Assembly: GCA_016617785.1 (NCBI GenBank)
Contig: JADILM010000006.1
Span: 496,001 to 560,000, forward strand
From: Sporobolomyces roseus
Lineage: Eukaryota; Basidiomycota; Microbotryomycetes; Sporidiobolales; Sporidiobolaceae
Direction of reading: 5' to 3'
DNA length: 64,000 bases
The notes beneath the pieces are model-generated. The model was given only the letters and a program-made list of their open reading frames with translations, had not been told where the DNA came from and did no database searches. A program made the position numbers and the translations under genes. This document shows, in pieces, positions 36,525 to 49,300 of the stretch; the first letter of the stretch is position 1, and the number at the start of each line of letters is the position of its first letter.

Positions 36525-39002
36525 CTACTTGTGCAACAACCACTTCCATAACCCTTCTGTATCCTTGTAGTCATGGTGTACAACACTGACCAACCACCTC
36601 GTCTCTGTGATCTCTTTGATGAACTTTCTCGAGGGAGATTGAGCGGGATACAAGAATGACCATTCAGTCCAAATCGCGAATGCTTCCTCCTGTACGTTCC
36701 TTCCCAAATCACCCATCAGTATCCGTACGAGAGAGAGATGTAAGAAAGGGAGAACTTACAGCCCAAGCTTTGAAACTCATTTCTTCGATCAAAGTAGTAG
36801 TGACTATCTCCTTCCCACCAAACACTCCCCAAGTCACAGCATTCACATCACCCTTGCCCATATTCGTTCTATACTCCCCCTTGCCATTCCCAGCAAACCA
36901 TTTAATCAATCCTTCCTCGGCTTCTCCATTTCTCACTCTCTCCTCCTCGTCCTCCTTACTCCGTTTCTCCAGTTCATTCAATTCCTCCTCGTTCAAAAAG
37001 AACTCGACGAATGCTTTCTGATAGACGTAACCTCCCTTCGGTCCGAAGCCGTACGTTTGATCATTCGATTTGACTCCGTCTACGGCGGGTTGAGATCCAA
37101 CTGTCCACCAATGTCGCGTGTCGTTCATTTCGATTAAATGAGATGAAATAGATGCTGTTTCCGGTCGTAAGGGTTCTTCGGACCATGGGTTGCAAGAGAG
37201 AGTGCCTCGAAGGTAGGAAGAGAAGATTGATGAAACATCGGAAAGTGTCGTTGGAGTTCCCCAAACTCTCAAAGCTTCAGCTGGCTGTACCATCAACCGA
37301 GACTCACTCCACTCAGTTTCATCGATCAAAGAGAGAGAGAGAGAGAGAGTAAAGTAGAGAAGTTGAGAGGACGTACGGGTAATTTAAATCCAACTCCATA
37401 ACCATCCATATCACCATAAGCTGGACTCCTAGCGTCGCCGAACCTCCCATTCGGAAATTCGTCCCAACTAGTCGGACTATCTTTCCTCGACAAATCGGGG
37501 GACGAAACTGATTGTGCCGTTGTAGAAGAAGTTCCATTTTGTCGTAGAGAATTGATCACTTTGTTAGGTGCAGATCCAGTACCATTCGCTAATAGTGACT
37601 GTAATCACTTTCCTTTTCCTACATCAATTCGCTAGTACGGAGACTGTTGGAAAGTGAGAGAGAGTGCGTTACCCTAGATTGTAAATTCGCTTTCCTCCTT
37701 TCTCCCTCGTTTTCAACCCACCCCAAACCCTCCAACACCCTAGTAATACTCTTCTCCAAATTCAACGTACACAAATGATAACCCCTCACCCCTTCCTCCC
37801 ACAACTCCCTAATCATCTTGATCGACAATTCGACTCCATAATCTTTGACGGCTGAATCATCGTGTTGAATTCGTTCGAGGTCCGACATGATCGAGGGTGG
37901 AATAGCGGTACCACACAAGTTTGTCATACGTCGAAAGGAAAGATAATTTTGAATAGGCATTATACCAGGTAAGATTGGGATCGTTATACCTTTTTAGAGA
38001 AACAATCTCCAAAATCAGTTTGCAAAACTCGATTCAATTCGGGAAGTGAGAGGAGAGAGGGAAAGGACGTACCTCGTGCTCTACACCTCCTGTACCAATC
38101 GATGAAGACTTTTGTATCGTAAAATAATTGAGTCACGACGAAATCCGCTCCCGCTTGTTGTTTCTCCCACAAATATTCAATATCATTCTCTTTATCCGGT
38201 GAATCCGCATGACCTTCAGGATAACCTTTCCCATTATCACATCACACATCAGCTCTAGCAAGTTCGAGAGAGGAAGGAAGGAGGGAAGTCTTACCTGCTA
38301 CACCAATACAAAATTCTTGATGATAAGTTTTTCGAATGTACTTTATCAAATCTACGGCATGTTGGAATTCATCTGAAGATGCAGTCCAATACTCTTCTCC
38401 TCTTGGTGGATCTACAAAACCACTCCCATTTTTACTCATCAGCATCTGGTTCACTTACTCGAGAGAAAGAGAAAGAGAGAGAAGAACTGTTTTACCTCCT
38501 CTTAAAGCCAATAAATTGACAATTCCTAAATCTTTCGCTCTCTACTCTCTTCCTCATTCCTCATCAGCCCATCTCCTCAGTGTGTGTGTGTGAGAGAGTG
38601 AAAAGTAGAAGCTTACCTTTAAAGTCCTATCCAAAACTCCTTCCTGTAAATTCGTACAAGTCAAATGTAAACAAGTTTCCAACCCCATTCCTTGACTCGC
38701 ACCTGCCAACTCCAAACTCCTCTCTTGAGTAGAACCTCCCGCTCCCCAAGTGACATGCATCCAAGTTGGATCCAATGAAGACATTCGATCTATTCGATCT
38801 ATTAAATTGGTTAAACCTGGACTCGTCTTTGGTGGGAATACCTAGCAATGGACAAAGAAGTGTTAGTTTGGAGTTGGGAGAGGGAGAAGGGAGAGGCTTT
38901 ACTTACTTCGAAAGTGTAGTAAGGTTGATTAGGGGATAATGATGAGATTTTTGAAGTAATCTGGTGAGATTGAGGTTGACGTAGTTCGGGAGTCGTACTC
39001 AT
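36525..39002 (-). CDS. MET13: Methylenetetrahydrofolate reductase
   Basis: Reduces 5,10-methylene-THF to 5-methyl-THF for methionine synthesis (FAD enzyme, cytosol). Start ATG 39002 (MSTTPELRQPQS). Family blocks in order: YYTFE|VFPPKT, WMHVTWGAGGSTQERSLELA, LETCLHLTCTN, LGIVNLLALRG|DPPRGE, CIGVAG|YPEGHADSPD, QQAGADFVVTQLFYD, ILPGIMPIQNYLSFRRM and GVRGYHLCTLNLE. The C-terminal regulatory domain has LRVWGTPTTLSDV, NAVTWGVFGGKE and EEAFAIWTEWSFLYPAQSP, ending GLWKWLLHK. About eight short introns fall between these blocks. Fungi often have two MTHFR genes (MET12 and MET13); which one this is cannot be settled here. Confidence 0.9.
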
Positions 39003-39598
39003 TGTTTGGAATGGAACAGTCGAGCTCTTGGGGAGCTGGGCGAGAAGAACAGAAGCGAGGATGGAGAAAAGTGGAAAAGGAAAGGAAGCGAAGGATCGGC
39101 AAGGATTTTTGGAGAATTTGGACCCCCAAGTCAAAAAAGATTCAAAGTGGTCTTCGCGAGATCAATTCTGCCGCTCTAAATCGCTTCCCACGTCTCGCAC
39201 ACGCACGAGAGAGAGGTGTGTTCGAAATGAAAAGAGAGAGAGATTACATGGAAGAGAGAGCGCAAGGAAACAGAAGAGGGGGAAGAAAAAAGGCAAAGGA
39301 AGGGACCGACAAACGAAAAATGTAAATAAACGGGGTCGAGGGAAGAGGGATAGGGTGGGATAGGGAACGAGGCATGAGAGGAAGAAGAGGGGAGAAAGGG
39401 TATTACTGGGGGGTTTGAAAAAAAAGAGAGTATGAAATGTTGAAAGAGTCCACGAGATTTAGATCCACAAACCAAAAAAAGAGGGAGAGTAAACAAGAAG
39501 AAGGAGACAGGGACGAGGGGGCGAAGAGCAGTTGAAAGCGAAGTAGAGAAGGAGGAGAAGGGGGTCTCTAGGGAGAAGGGAGGGGAAAGGGTTCGAAT
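39003..39598. other. Intergenic CDC42 3' / MET13 promoter
   Basis: About 600 bp, strongly purine-rich on the plus strand (39040-39560) with an A run at 39418-39424. The overlapping short ORFs are low complexity and not credited. Confidence 0.45.
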
Positions 39599-40590
<992 letters not shown>

Positions 40591-41488
40591 TGCTGTATTT
40601 GCTGCGAGAACCGGTGTGAGAAGAGAAGAGAGAGCGAGAGCGAGAGAGAGAAAGGCTCTTCGAAGGGAGGAGCGGGGGATGGGAAAAGTCGAGGCTGTAT
40701 TTCGGCGAAACAAGGAGAGGATAAGGTCAGTACGATGTATAAGATAGAGTTTGTGTATGCTTAGCGAGTCTCTAGTGTGGTTCAAGTGAAAGTCGACCCC
40801 CTTGGCTCCCCTCCCCCTCGTTGAAACTGATGAAAGATGGGATCGATTCATTTTCATCGAAGACTCGGCACTGAATCCTCGAGTATCTTGATCCAGGCCA
40901 GCAGATCCTTGTCCGCCTTGAACCTCCGTGCAATAGCTAGAGGGCGGGAAGTGTAACGAGGGAGCGTGGGTGATTTCGATATGCAACCCCTCTCACTCGC
41001 CTACCCGACCCTGATACATCCTTGATATCCCCACAATAGATCGTCATGCAATCTCTTGATATACTACTAGAGTATGGAGGTGGTAGAGTGAGTGTCGAGT
41101 GATTCGAAAAGGTGTTCGGGCGAGGTACCGCTCCCGCGTTTGATCGATTCGAGAAGAGCCTTGAGACGACAGCTTGAGGTGGGATAGGTTGGTGAGATTA
41201 ACAAGTAGCCTTACGTGGTGGGTATGGAGTGATCAGAAGGTTGAAAGGGGAGATAGAGCGAAGGTTGCTCCCCTCGTCTCTCCCTTCGAAAAGTGAAAAA
41301 TAACAACAATCACAAACTCATTGATTGAGCTACCTGACTAGTCTAGAGAGGTCAAGTATGCTTTATTGTGTACATTGCAAGACTAAGAAGCGCACTTACA
41401 GATAATGAAAGTCGAACAGATCAGATTTAGGACGAAGTGGAACTCTCGCTCCTTCCTCCCCTTCACCTCCCACTGCTCTGAATCCATC
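40591..41488. promoter_or_regulatory. Divergent promoter region CDC42 / SYF2
   Basis: About 900 bp between diverging starts. No gene or repeat is recognised. An in-frame ATG at 41405 lies upstream of the chosen SYF2 start. Confidence 0.4.
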
Positions 41489-42839
41489 ATGCCACCACGC
41501 AAGACTACACGTACAAAAGCTGCACCACCTCCTGCACCAGAAGAGATTGAATCTTCCCACTCTGAACCAATCGCTTCCACTTCGAAATCAACAACAACCG
41601 ACGATGTAGAGGAGGGAGAGCAAGAGAAAGAGGAACAAATAGGTCAAGTACCTCAAGAAGGAGGAGGAGAGGCGAGTGGTTCAATCGATCGTATCGCAAA
41701 GATGAAGCAACTTCGACAGCGTATGGTTCGTCCTACCATTCCCCCTACTCCTTGCTCTGTTCCCACCTTTCCTACAGTCTCACTGATATCGTACCTCTCC
41801 CCTGACCTTCGACGAATTTATAGAATGAATCGGCACGTTTGAATCGACAAGATGTGATTTCTGAAATGTCTGCCCAACGAGCCTCTGTCAAAGCCTTGGC
41901 TGAACTAGAGAGGAAGAAACAACAAGTTGAATCGATGGGGGAGAAGAAGAGGGCCGAAGAAGAAGGTGAGGATTTGGAGAGGAAGAAGAATTGGGAATAT
42001 TCGATCGAGGACAGTGAGAAATGGGAGAAGAAGACGGCTAGGAAAGAGAGGAGGTCAGGGTTTCAATTCACCAGTACGTAAACAACGGAATCCCTATCTG
42101 CATGGGTGAGGCGAGTGACTGATAGGGGAGGTCAAATGATGCGTAGATTACGATGATGTTGCCCGAATCAAGTATAAAAAAGTACACCTTTTCATTCCCA
42201 TTCCCCTTCCCTTCCCTTCTGCCCTCCCTATACTGAACCCCAAGCTCTTTCTATAGGACCTGGATGACTTCAAACCCGATCTCGCAGCCTACAACGCCCA
42301 AAAAGCTTCCACATCCTCGACCACTTCCTCTTCCGCCGCACTCCAAGTCCTCGCAACTTCAGGTTCTTCAGACCTCACCACCACCACCAACTCAAGTTCA
42401 ACGGTAGGGGATCATTTAGCTGGACAAGGTTTGTATAGGGATGCGAATAGTTTCGTTTATGCCGATCACAAACCTACGGAGGATCAAATTGATAGAGTTA
42501 TTGGTAAACTCAATTCAGAGTGCGTTTTCCTCTCCTTTCCCATCTCCCGCGAAAACACTCACTGATCAGAGTTTTTTGAGGGTAACTTGTAGTTTGGATA
42601 AGAGACAAAAGAGGAGTAGGAAGAGAGGTGATGAAGATCAAGGTGATATCACTTGGATTAATGAGAAGAACAGGATGTTTAATAAGAAACTCTCGAGGTA
42701 TTACGATGAGGTTACGAAAGAGACTAGGGATAATTTCGAACGAGGTAAGCAAAGGAATCTCTTTCATCGTCTGTCTTCGATCGAAAAACGGAGAACTGAT
42801 GTTTTTTGATGGCGAGGGACGATAGGTACCGCTTTGTAG
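41489..42839 (+). CDS. SYF2: Pre-mRNA splicing factor Syf2
   Basis: Spliceosome component of the Prp19/NTC complex. Start ATG 41489 (MPPRKTTRTKAAPP); an in-frame ATG 84 nt upstream would add 28 residues. The N-terminus is Pro/Ser/Glu-rich. The SYF2 domain is then visible: LNRQDVISEMSAQ, ERKKNWEYSIEDSEKWEKK, NYDDVARIKYKK|DLDDFKP, FVYADHKPTEDQIDRVIGKL, ITWINEKNRMFNKKLSRYYD, and the terminal TKETRDNFERG|TAL. The last intron leaves only codons for GTAL and stop in the final exon (TAG 42837-42839). Five or so introns. Fits the family in order and length. Confidence 0.9.
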
Positions 42840-43198
42840 AGCCGGTTGTTGGATGGTTTCTCCTCTGTGTATAGCATCGCTGTTCTCTCTCTCTGTTTGC
42901 AGTAGTATCCGCTTTGGTATTGGTTCTCCTCGCAACTTTGCGAGTTTTCGAAATCTCTATTGTTTGTTTTCGCACTTTTTTCGCGGGACTCAGCACTAGT
43001 CTATTCCTTCCGCTTATGCATTGAATCAACCTCATACAATCCTGAGCTGTCCTTTCGCGAGAAATCAAAAGCCCTGCGAAACGCCGAGAAATCCTCTCTG
43101 CGAGTCCCGTCTCCGGAATTGAATTGAATTGACATTCCCTCGCTTTCTCTCCTTCCCTCCACTCTCGCTACTTCGCTTCTCGACACATTCAAAGAGTG
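42840..43198. other. Intergenic SYF2 / F-box gene
   Basis: SYF2 3' flank and promoter of the next gene, both plus strand. T-rich around 42955-42985. No gene is seen. Confidence 0.4.
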
Positions 43199-46040
43199 AT
43201 GGATCCCCCTATCCATTCCCCCTCTCTACCACTCTCTCAATCGCTGTCGTCTTTCACTCTCTCCTCTTCCACCTCCCCACTTCCCACCCCTCTCCCATCT
43301 TCCCTTGTCCCTCCCACTTCTCTCCCCTCCCCCGCAACTCGTCCTTATACTCCCTTCGAAAGACTCCCACCAGAACTAATCGAGTTGATCGCCTATTCGT
43401 TGTGTCGATCAACTTCAACCGTTGGTCCTCCTCAAGGACTCGTTCAACTCTTATTGGTCTCGAAGAGGTTCGAAGGAGTTTTGAGTTTCAAAAGGAACAA
43501 AGGGTTCTATAGTGGATTATTCAAAGAGAGGTTCGATCACAAGAGTATAGAAAGGAGATGGAATATCGTAAGAGTCTCTCTCTCTCTCTTTCTCCCTTCT
43601 AACTCTGGAAGTGGGAGCTGATAGGAAAAGAGTGTATCAGATGAGGAATATAGAAGAGAAACGAGAGAAATTACACTTGTTACAAACTTTACCCGATACT
43701 AAACCATCTGGTGAAATCCATTTGAACCCTTCTTCCTCCTTCACTCGACCTTCATCCCCTTCCTCCTCCCACTCTCTCGATGACGACGAACACGAACACG
43801 AACACGAACACGACAAACTCTCCCTCTCTCCAACCCTCGATTCACCTTGGTGTCCACTCACGAACCGAGATTACGCCTTCGAATTGAAGAGGCGTTGTTC
43901 GATCCTGACTCAAATGAGGAGGAGTGTCAAAGAAGGTGGATTCTTCGAGAAAGGTGGGATCGGATCTAGTAGACCCGCGAGTCCTAGATCGATCAGTTTC
44001 ACTCCTAGGAGAGGTACGAGTCGTTTATTCGAACCGGACGAATTGACCCAATGTTTGTGGACTACTTATTTAATGCTACTTGAGAATGGTATGTCCCTTG
44101 TCCCTTTCTTTCTCTCTCTCTCCTGTCTGGAGAGAGTAGCAGGGTGTGCTGATGAGAGGAGTGTTATGTGGAGAGAGTAGATGGCAAGAATTTGAAACAT
44201 TTATTGGAGTATGCGTGTTTGAGAGAATACATGAGATTGTTTTATCGTCATAGTTTGTTGGCTGAAGCGTTGAGTCCTGGGTGGCCGAGACAGACAGTAG
44301 GGAGAGCCCTTGGGTTATGGATTAGTTGGTTAGGAGGAGGTGAGTTACATTCGCTTTTTCATGACGACTTCCCTCGATTAGAACGGTGCTGATGGAATTT
44401 TTGTTTGTCGCTCTCAGATGATCTTGCGACAGAGACGGCAGAGGAAAGTGAAGAACGGTTCTTTGTGCTCAAACCTTATGTTTTCGCTGCTCAAAAGGTG
44501 AGGGCGACATTTGTCGATTCTGCAAGTCCTCCGAAATCCAAGACTGACTTTCTTCGACTTGAACCCTCTCACAGTTCGATGCATTCATGGCACCGTGGAC
44601 GATTCCCTCTCTTCCCGTCTCACACGAAGCTTACCCAGTCCTCCCACCTCCCTCCGGGCCCTACCTCGCCGATCTCCGACCCCGTTCCCACGCCCAAACG
44701 ATCACTCACATGGGTCGCAAACTCGACCTCTCCCCTCCCAACCTCAGTCACGCAGCAATCTTTTCCTTCTTCTTCCGAGTCGAACAAGATCCGACAGTTC
44801 AAGATGACCTCCTCGTACACGGTACCGGAACTCCCGCCGCTCTCCAACCTCACCAATTACCCCCTACGACTCACTCAACACTCGTCGCCCCCGTCGCGAA
44901 TCCCCTTTTGGGAGGATTGACGGCTCATTCGAGACCTACTAAAACTAGCCTCCCAACTCTGCGATCTAAAATTCATGATCTAGATTTCATCAGACTCGCA
45001 TCCTGTATCGATCCTTACACTTCCCGAGGACTCCCGACACTCTACACGAAAGGCAACTTGTCAGGGAATTGGGAAGGGAGGTTCTCATTCTTTGATTTCG
45101 ATAGTTATAGAGATATGTTAGGGGGACGTATGAGATCATTGTATGAAGGACCATTTGGTGATCAACCCCAAGTTTGGAAGTTAGAGGAAAGGGTGGTCAA
45201 ACTCGAGAAAGGGGCTAGAGGTGGTGGGAAGGGAGATGTATTGAATGCTGGATTTGAGAGAGGCGAACAAGTACCGAATGAGATTGGGAGACCTAGTTTG
45301 TTCGTGGCCGGAGGAGGAGGAGGTTCAGGAAGGAGTGCGTTGAGTCAATCACCACCTCCCGGTCCGAGAAGGAGGAGAACTTCGAATAGTTCGAACAATG
45401 GCATCGAATACGTCATGGATGGAGATGAGGATGATCGAAGTGGAGGCGAGGAGAGAGCGACGAAGAGAATGAGGAAGAGGAGTCAAGTGGGAGCGTTTGC
45501 GAAGAGTTCGGACGCTTTCTGGGAGGATGACGAGATTGATGAAGAGGGTAGAAGGAGAGGTCAAGAACTTGAAGATGGTGATTACGAGATTCTATTGACG
45601 GGTTCCGTGAGTCAATTTCTCACGCTATATCAATCCGAGCTTGAGAACTGATTTTTTGCGTTTGAGAGGATTCACAGGGTCATTCAGCATGGGGTCAGTT
45701 CAATTTGAAAGGGAGAGTGAGAGCTTGGGATGGAATGTTCACTATCATCAAAGAGTACACACCTGATTCGAGAGGTAGGTGGATTTATCGAGGGTATAGA
45801 ATTGGAGATAGCTTAGTCGGGCGATGGAGGGATACTCATACGTGCGCTCGCATTTCTGCCTTCAGCCTTGTACTGTGACTTGTACTGACTCTGACTAATG
45901 CTCGTATGTAGTCCCGTCGATATGAGCGGTTATGAGGGAACTTGGAGGTGAGTCTCCGAATTTCTCGTTTCTTTCTCGTTTACGATCCAGTCTAACTGTC
46001 TTGCGTGCTCTCTTCTCATAGCATGAACCGTCGAAGCTGA
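43199..46040 (+). CDS. F-box protein with beta-barrel-like C-terminus (unrelated to A-F)
   Basis: Start ATG 43199 (MDPPIHSPSLPLSQS). The F-box is FERLPPELIELIAYSLC (about residues 50-67), with LLLVSKRFEGVL after it. A low-complexity middle has an Asp/Glu/His run near 43783-43815. The C-terminal part matches a widespread fungal F-box family: DPYTSRGLPTLYTKGNLSG, WEGRFSFFDFDSYRDMLGGR, then GHSAWGQFNLKGRVRAWDGM, GRWIYRGYRIGDSLVGRWRD and YEGTWSMNRRS. This resembles the C-terminal domain of FBXO31-type proteins. Introns are inferred near 43570-43620, 44090-44170, 44340-44417, 45606-45677 and in the 45770-46020 region. Predicted SCF subunit; substrate unknown. Confidence 0.75.
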
Positions 46041-46308
46041 AAAGTATCTTCCGCTGAGTGTACCACTCGCTATCTGTCAGTTCTCGTCAGCGAATCTTTT
46101 GTAGTTGTTCATTATTTCGTACTTTCTCCTGCTCGCTTATTCTCAACTTGTTGCAATATTCTGTCACTGTACAGTGATACAGGATTCGAGAGGAAAGTGA
46201 GGGAAGTTATATTGCGACTAGAAACGATACAACAACTGGAGAGAGAGTACCGCCAACTGATTATAAAACCTATAAATGAGAGAGTTACAGCATAGAGACA
46301 AACGAACT
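46041..46308. other. Convergent 3' regions
   Basis: 268 bp between converging stops, A/T-rich. No gene is seen. Confidence 0.4.
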
Positions 46309-49300
46309 TCAGAACCTATTCGAAGGAAGGCGAGGAGCACTGATAGTGTCTTTTCGCAGAGATATGGGAGAGAATGTAACGATTTGGTTTCCTAATCCGA
46401 CTGAGATGGAGGAAGAGGAGAAAGATGGTACGAAGGGACCGGCTCGAGAGAAGGGGAGAGATTGCGAGTCGGAGGAAGAGGGAGAAGTGGAATTACCGTT
46501 GACGCGACCGAGGGGAGAAGAGCCGAGAGTCGGATGTCGACGACGAAGGGCAGAAGTGCGAGAGGACGAAGGGGGAGGGGAGGACGTCGTCGAGAGTGAT
46601 GATCCTTCGACGGACCCGGAGTCGTCTAAGAGCTGAGGCAGCGAGGTTGACCCTTCTCGATAGCCTTCCTCGAGTTTCGAACCAGGTTGGCCGAGCGACA
46701 AACTCCAAACTTCCCATCCTCTTCCTTCATCTCCCTTCCTCCTTCGCACGCCGATTAGTCGATCTTCCGTAGCCGCCCATCCACCTCTGTCATCTATTGA
46801 GACAGAGGCGACTTCGAAGACCCGAAGTTGAGGAGGTAGAGCTTCATCAGGAGGCGATTCGGGTGAAGATTTCGCTGTCGAAGCAGGAGAGGTATCGACG
46901 AGGCTGCTGGAAGAGACCGAACGTTTCGGTGGAGGAGCAGGGGAAAGGGAGTAACGTCGTTCTTGAGTGGGAGAACCAGGAGTCGAGGATTCGTTCGAAC
47001 TGGTCGATTGTCCCGGCTGAAGCAAAGCCGAAGAGAGCGGAAGGTCGGCGGACATCGTCGTTGACGGATTCGAGCCGAAAGCGACAGGTCGAGTAGGAGT
47101 TGTCGGTTTCTTGCGAGGCGAGAAGCGTCGTCCGGTTGTGCCGCCATTGCTGAGTACTCGGGTCATGGCTGGACTGTTGCCTACGAAGGACGATGCGCGA
47201 CTTCGAGCGATCTCGAGAGCTTCAATTGATGTCGAGTTGCAAACGCAAGTTTCGATCGAGGACGAGATGGGAGGAGTGAAGATTCGGAACACTTTCAAGT
47301 TGGATCGAGTCGATACTGTAGCGAGGAAGCCATCTGGAATAGATTCGAGGCAAGAGGGACATGTACTGTCTACTGGGGAAGAGTTGAGACGGAGTTGACG
47401 AATTGGCGAACCGAGGTCGGGTAGAGTTGCGAAAGCGACGGGAGAAGGCGAGAGAGTGTAGAGGGAGATACCGGAGAAAGGGAACGAGATGGCGATGACA
47501 GGTTGATCCGTGACGAGCCCAACGAGGGTAGAGACGATCGGGAAAGTCGCGATTGCGAGAATCGATCCTCCTCCCTCCTCTGGAATTGCGAGGTCGAAGA
47601 GTACGCGGCCAAGTTCTTTCTCGAGCGCTATGAGCGTGAGTCGACCTCCTTTGTACGAGCGAACAAGCAGCGGAGCCGTTGAGCCCTCGAAGGAGTTTGT
47701 CGGAACAATCAGTTGTCTTCGAACGATTTCTTCCTCCTCGCTGTCCGCTTCGAGCACCGTTTCCGCCTGACAAGCACCGCAATTCCACTTGACTACCTTT
47801 CCCTCCGCATGAAGCGAGTAGAACGAGGGTCCCGATGACTTTTGCTTGATTCCGTTGAGACCGCTTGTCGTGGGAGGAGCTGGAGTTTCGTTCTTCTTCG
47901 GCTCCTTGACGAGGACCGGACCAGGAGTAGCGATCGACATAGCTTGACTCGATTCACTACCGAAGTCGACGAGGGTTCCGTTCCGTTCGAGCGCCCAGAC
48001 GAGCACTCGACCTCGATTGGTGACGGCAGCGCAGAACTTGCCTTCCGCATCGACCGAGAGGGATACGAGAGATACTGGTTCCGCTGCGAGAGGGATGTGA
48101 AGTCGAGATGGGAATGTACGGTTGTTCGAGTCGTGATCGATAGAAAGTCGTCCAGTTGAATTCGAGGCTGAGGTCGAGATCCTCCTTCGCACCTGAACTT
48201 CCTCTTCCAAACCAGCCCAACTTGCGATGACTTCTCCTCCACTGGCGAGTAGCTCGACGTCTCCTCTGTGTTGTCTCCCGTTCGGTTCGATCCCTTTCAC
48301 TGCCTCGACATCGGCTTGCTTTTCCCTCTTTCCCGCTTGTTCGTCTTTCTCCCTCCCGCTAACCCGTTCCTCACTTCCCCATCTCGCCTGAAGCAAATCA
48401 GCATCTTTCAATAAGTAATACAATAGCATCCTCAGTAATCCCATAACGAGTAAAATCGGTAAAACGACAATCATGACTTTCGTCCCGAATCTAACTTCTC
48501 CATCTTCCAATTCTCCAATTCCTGCATTGACTGATCCGAGCTGAATCGATTCTGGTGCAGGAGATCGATAAGCAGCGTCTTGAGCTGAGGCGGAGAGCGA
48601 GTTGAAGAGTTGAACTGAAATGGTCGGTTCGAGGTAGATTTGCACCGAGGAAGCGTTCGAAGGATTGAGGAGATTCCAGAATGATTCGCCGGAACCGAGG
48701 GGGACTGAGAGGTGAGACGCGGCGGAAGGATCGGTTTGACCGAGTCGAAGAGCGCGTGAAACAGAAGGGTCGAGAGAGGGAGCGAGGAAAGGTCGATCAG
48801 AAGAAAGAGCGGTCTGAGAGCATGTCGCGGGGAGGTAATGTTCGGAACCGTAGCTGCAAGTCGAAATCCCGATTTCGATCAGGTCTACGAAAGAATCGAG
48901 AACGAGATAGAAACTCACACAGTCCAAAGGAGAACGTTCACAACCCATAAAAACGCTACTGTGCTCGTCTTCGCAGGTCTGTCCTTCAGCACTTTCCAGC
49001 TCCCTCTGAGGAAGCCTTCGACTTGTTTCTGCGGGGAAGAGGCATTCTTCTCTGCCAACTTCTTCGAGGAAGAGGTGGGCGAAGGAACGGAATCTGTCGA
49101 GGTGTTGTGAGCGAGTAGATCGGCGAGCTACAGGGACGAAGAGGTGATCAGCGAGAGTTGACGAGGAGAGAAAGATTCGAAGCTCACCTCGAGACGTTGA
49201 ATATCGATTGAGAGAACCGTCGAGAAGAAAGTCAACTCCAAAAAGTAATCGACCGCGAGGACAACCGCTCCGAATCGAATCCATTGTCTCATGACCTGTG

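Noticed and set aside
43783..43815. GAACAC-type hexamer repeat as a CRISPR-like or regulatory array
   Set aside because: It encodes alternating Glu/His within the 43199 F-box gene and is too short and regular for anything but a coding repeat.
48280..48300. GGTTCGATCCC resembling a tRNA B box
   Set aside because: It lies in SCAP coding sequence and no acceptor or D-arm pairing surrounds it. Similar B-box-like strings elsewhere also lacked a cloverleaf.
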